Part shown: piece after piece, positions 5,155 to 6,157 of the stretch | Layout: the number at the start of each line of letters is the position of its first letter | Position numbering within the stretch: the stretch's first letter is position 1 | DNA from: Acidobacteriota bacterium | Lineage (GTDB): Bacteria; Actinomycetota; Acidimicrobiia; Spongiisociales; UBA5794 | Reading direction: 5' to 3' | NCBI GenBank assembly: GCA_022574065.1 | Contig: JACZST010000118.1 | Span: forward strand, 1-6,157 | DNA length: 6,157 bases | The notes under the pieces: model-generated | The model's input: only the letters and a program-made list of their open reading frames with translations | What the model was told of the DNA's origin: nothing | The model's database searches: none | Made by a program: the position numbers and the translations under genes

Positions 5155-5589
5155 TCACCCGCCGCCGGGGGGCTCTCCCCAGCTGGTCTCGAGAGCAACG
5201 CGCAGCTGATCGACCTTGCGGTGGCCGATGCGGGCACGCAGCTCAGCCTCGAGCTGTGCGAATGTCTCGAGCGCCACCTCAATGCTCTCTCGGCCCTGGT
5301 TGGTGGGACGGACCAACTTCGCTCTGCCGCTGTCCGGATCCGGCACGACCTCGACGAGTCCCTGCTGCTCGAGTCCGCCGACAAGCTCGTTGACCGCTTG
5401 ACGGCTGACTCCGAGACGGCGGGCCAGGTCGGACTGACGGGCTCCCTCGACCGGGAGGGTGGCGAATAGCAGCGACTGGGCGGACGTCAGTTTTACGCCA
5501 AGCCGGTCGTGCAGTGTGGTGAGGAGCGCCTGGTCGAACCAGCGGAACCGGTTGAGAAGGAGACGGGCCAGATTGGTGTGCTCGGGCAT
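5155..5589 (-). CDS. MarR-family transcriptional regulator
   Basis: A 144-residue winged-helix regulator of normal MarR length. An N-terminal helical part (1-45, including FDQALLTTLHDRLGVKLTSAQ) leads into the helix-turn-helix at ~51-73 (RQSDLARRLGVSRQAVNELV), the wing at ~78-95 with the family Asp86/Arg89 pair (DPDSGRAKLV), and a C-terminal dimerisation helix. MarR proteins bind palindromic DNA as dimers and are usually released by a small aromatic ligand or oxidant; no redox cysteine is present here, so ligand release is likelier. It is divergent from the SRPBCC gene with 92 bases between start codons, a gap full of CGTCAA half-sites, which strongly suggests autorepression and control of the neighbour. 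The start at 5589 lacks a good ribosome binding site, but TAGGCT lies at -12 to -7 on its strand, compatible with a leaderless transcript. Confidence 0.93.
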   Translation of the reverse strand: MPEHTNLARLLLNRFRWFDQALLTTLHDRLGVKLTSAQSLLFATLPVEGARQSDLARRLGVSRQAVNELVGGLEQQGLVEVVPDPDSGRAKLVRPTNQGRESIEVALETFAQLEAELRARIGHRKVDQLRVALETSWGEPPGGG

Positions 5590-5595
5590 GACACC

Positions 5596-5601
5596 AGCCT
5601 A
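5596..5601 (-). promoter_or_regulatory. Candidate leaderless -10 element of the MarR gene
   Basis: On the minus strand TAGGCT (TANNNT) occupies -12 to -7 from the ATG at 5589, so transcription could begin at the start codon itself. The upstream operator half-sites 5611-5627 would then cover about -22 to -38, over the -35 zone. An alternative promoter with TATTTC at 5604-5609 and TTGAAC at 5627-5632 (17-base spacer) gives a short leader instead. Confidence 0.35.
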
Positions 5602-5610
5602 GTGAAATAT

Positions 5611-5627
5611 CGTCAACTCTCTTGACG
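5611..5627. promoter_or_regulatory. MarR operator candidate 1 (CGTCAA-N5-TTGACG)
   Basis: A perfect 6+5+6 inverted repeat, CGTCAACTCTCTTGACG, in the 92-base divergent gap. Its right arm is also the -35 hexamer proposed for the SRPBCC gene, and it covers the -35 zone of the MarR gene. Size and symmetry fit the 16-20-base sites bound by MarR dimers. A bound repressor here would block both genes. Confidence 0.7.
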
Positions 5628-5650
5628 TTCAATCAATCGTCAAGTAACCT
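5622..5650 (+). promoter_or_regulatory. SRPBCC gene promoter (TTGACG-N17-TAACCT)
   Basis: TTGACG (5622-5627) matches the -35 consensus in five of six positions. After exactly 17 bases comes TAACCT (5645-5650), a TANNNT -10. Transcription would start near 5657, giving a leader of ~25 bases that includes the AGGAGG ribosome binding site at 5671-5676. Both elements are embedded in the operator repeats. Confidence 0.6.
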
Positions 5651-5654
5651 GACG
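5638..5654. promoter_or_regulatory. MarR operator candidate 2 (CGTCAA-N5-CTGACG)
   Basis: CGTCAAGTAACCTGACG repeats operator 1 with the same 5-base centre and one arm mismatch. Its centre lies 27 bases from that of operator 1. It encloses the TAACCT -10 candidate of the SRPBCC gene. The right arm of site 1 and the left arm of site 2 also form a perfect CTTGACG-N10-CGTCAAG inverted repeat, so four alternating half-sites are lined up between 5611 and 5654. Confidence 0.65.
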
Positions 5655-5681
5655 CTTGTCACTCAGACACAGGAGGATCCC

Positions 5682-6095
5682 ATGACGACCATGACCACCG
5701 AGACCGTACGTATCACCATCGACGCACCCTTCGACAAGGTGGTATCCGACCTCTCAGACCCGATGAGCCACCCGGAGTGGGGAACCGAGTTCTTCTCCGG
5801 TTCGGCTCAGCCCTCCCGCAATGGGGAGGTTCTGGCGACCGTGCCTCGAATGGGCGGAGAGATCCATATGAAGGTCGACGCAGATCTCGCCGCCGGGCGA
5901 ATCGACCTCTACCTGGCGCCGCTCGATGCCCCCTTCGGACCTCCGATCCCGGTACGGGTGATTCCCAATGCCGACGGCGTCGACGTGTTGTTCACACTGG
6001 CCCGTTTTCCCGGCCAGAGCGACGACGAATGGGAGGAAGGCCTCGAGTCCATGAGCAGGGAGCTGACGAAGCTGAAGGAACGCCACGAAGGGTGA
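5682..6095 (+). CDS. SRPBCC-fold (polyketide cyclase/START-like) protein
   Basis: A 137-residue cytoplasmic protein with the SRPBCC (Bet v1/START-like) pattern: strand ETVRITIDAPFDKVVSDLSD with the pocket-opening helix after PFDKV, then HPEWGTEFFSG, the curved strands GEVLATVPRMGGEIHMKVDA and RIDLYLAP, a VDVLFTLARFPG strand, and the long C-terminal helix DEWEEGLESMSRELTKLKER. The fold makes a hydrophobic cavity for small ligands; members bind or modify aromatic polyketides, lipids or hormones, or aid dimethyl-transferases, and many have no known role. The start at 5682 is set by a perfect AGGAGG five bases upstream; the same frame extends to a TTG at 5622, but that lies inside the promoter and is rejected. 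It is divergent from the MarR gene and shares its operators, so it is probably the regulator's main target. A function in binding or clearing the MarR ligand is inference. Confidence 0.85.
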   Translation: MTTMTTETVRITIDAPFDKVVSDLSDPMSHPEWGTEFFSGSAQPSRNGEVLATVPRMGGEIHMKVDADLAAGRIDLYLAPLDAPFGPPIPVRVIPNADGVDVLFTLARFPGQSDDEWEEGLESMSRELTKLKERHEG

Positions 6096-6124
6096 GGGGT
6101 GAGCCCCCTCCCGCCTTCGGGCGG
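6096..6124 (+). terminator. Possible terminator region after the SRPBCC gene
   Basis: Two GC-rich hairpins follow the stop codon directly: GGGG (6096-6099) with CCCC (6104-6107), then CCGCC (6111-6115) with GGCGG (6120-6124) around a stable TTCG tetraloop. No T-run follows; the next bases are C-rich. High-GC actinobacterial terminators often lack a U-tract, so this is plausible but weak. Confidence 0.4.
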
Positions 6125-6157
6125 TACTCCCCCCCAATGAAGAAGCCCCCCTCCCCG

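Noticed and set aside
5622..5681. TTG start extending the SRPBCC protein by 20 residues
   Set aside because: The extension lies on the -35/-10 and operator repeats, and a perfect AGGAGG precedes the ATG at 5682.
1..6157. tRNA, rRNA, CRISPR array, insertion sequence or integrase
   Set aside because: No cloverleaf-like conserved arms, no regularly spaced repeats, no transposase motifs and no terminal inverted repeats were seen. The 42-bp repeat is coding and only two units long.

Overview
The window is GC-rich (roughly 60-65% by eye), with TANNNT-type -10 candidates, a Thr-rich lipoprotein and an LppX/LprG-like fold. This suggests a high-GC actinobacterium, perhaps an Acidimicrobiia-type lineage. 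The lineage is inferred from style only; no rRNA or marker gene is present. The first ~85 bases are clearly AT-rich and do not match the rest.

Layout: (a) 1-~85, AT-rich DNA with no recognisable gene. (b) ~89-592 (+), one continuous open frame that reads as pieces of three unrelated proteins in succession: a CotA/bilirubin-oxidase-type multicopper oxidase, the C-terminal part of the aspartyl-tRNA synthetase catalytic domain, and a short tail resembling the end of a MarR-type regulator. This is the oddest part of the window. It is either a genuine recombination mosaic or a chimeric join in the assembly. (c) Three genes on the minus strand, in transcription order: an isochorismatase-family cysteine hydrolase (3093-2425), a Thr-rich lipoprotein (2204-1152) and a MaoC-like hot-dog protein (1070-633). 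(d) Divergent from the hydrolase, a large NhaP-type cation:proton antiporter with a degenerate TrkA-N-like cytoplasmic domain (3354-5096, +). (e) A MarR regulator (5589-5155, -) divergent from an SRPBCC-fold protein (5682-6095, +). Their short shared promoter region carries an array of CGTCAA/TTGACG half-sites overlapping the promoter elements.

How the genes work together: the MarR/SRPBCC pair looks like a self-contained regulatory unit, with autorepression and control of the neighbouring gene. The other complete genes look like ordinary accessory or housekeeping functions (ion homeostasis, small-molecule hydrolysis, acyl-CoA chemistry, envelope lipoprotein), without a clear common pathway. 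I see no tRNA, rRNA, CRISPR array, transposase or integrase. Two minus-strand genes (MaoC-like and MarR) have a TANNNT hexamer exactly at -12 to -7 from the start codon and no good ribosome binding site, consistent with leaderless transcription.
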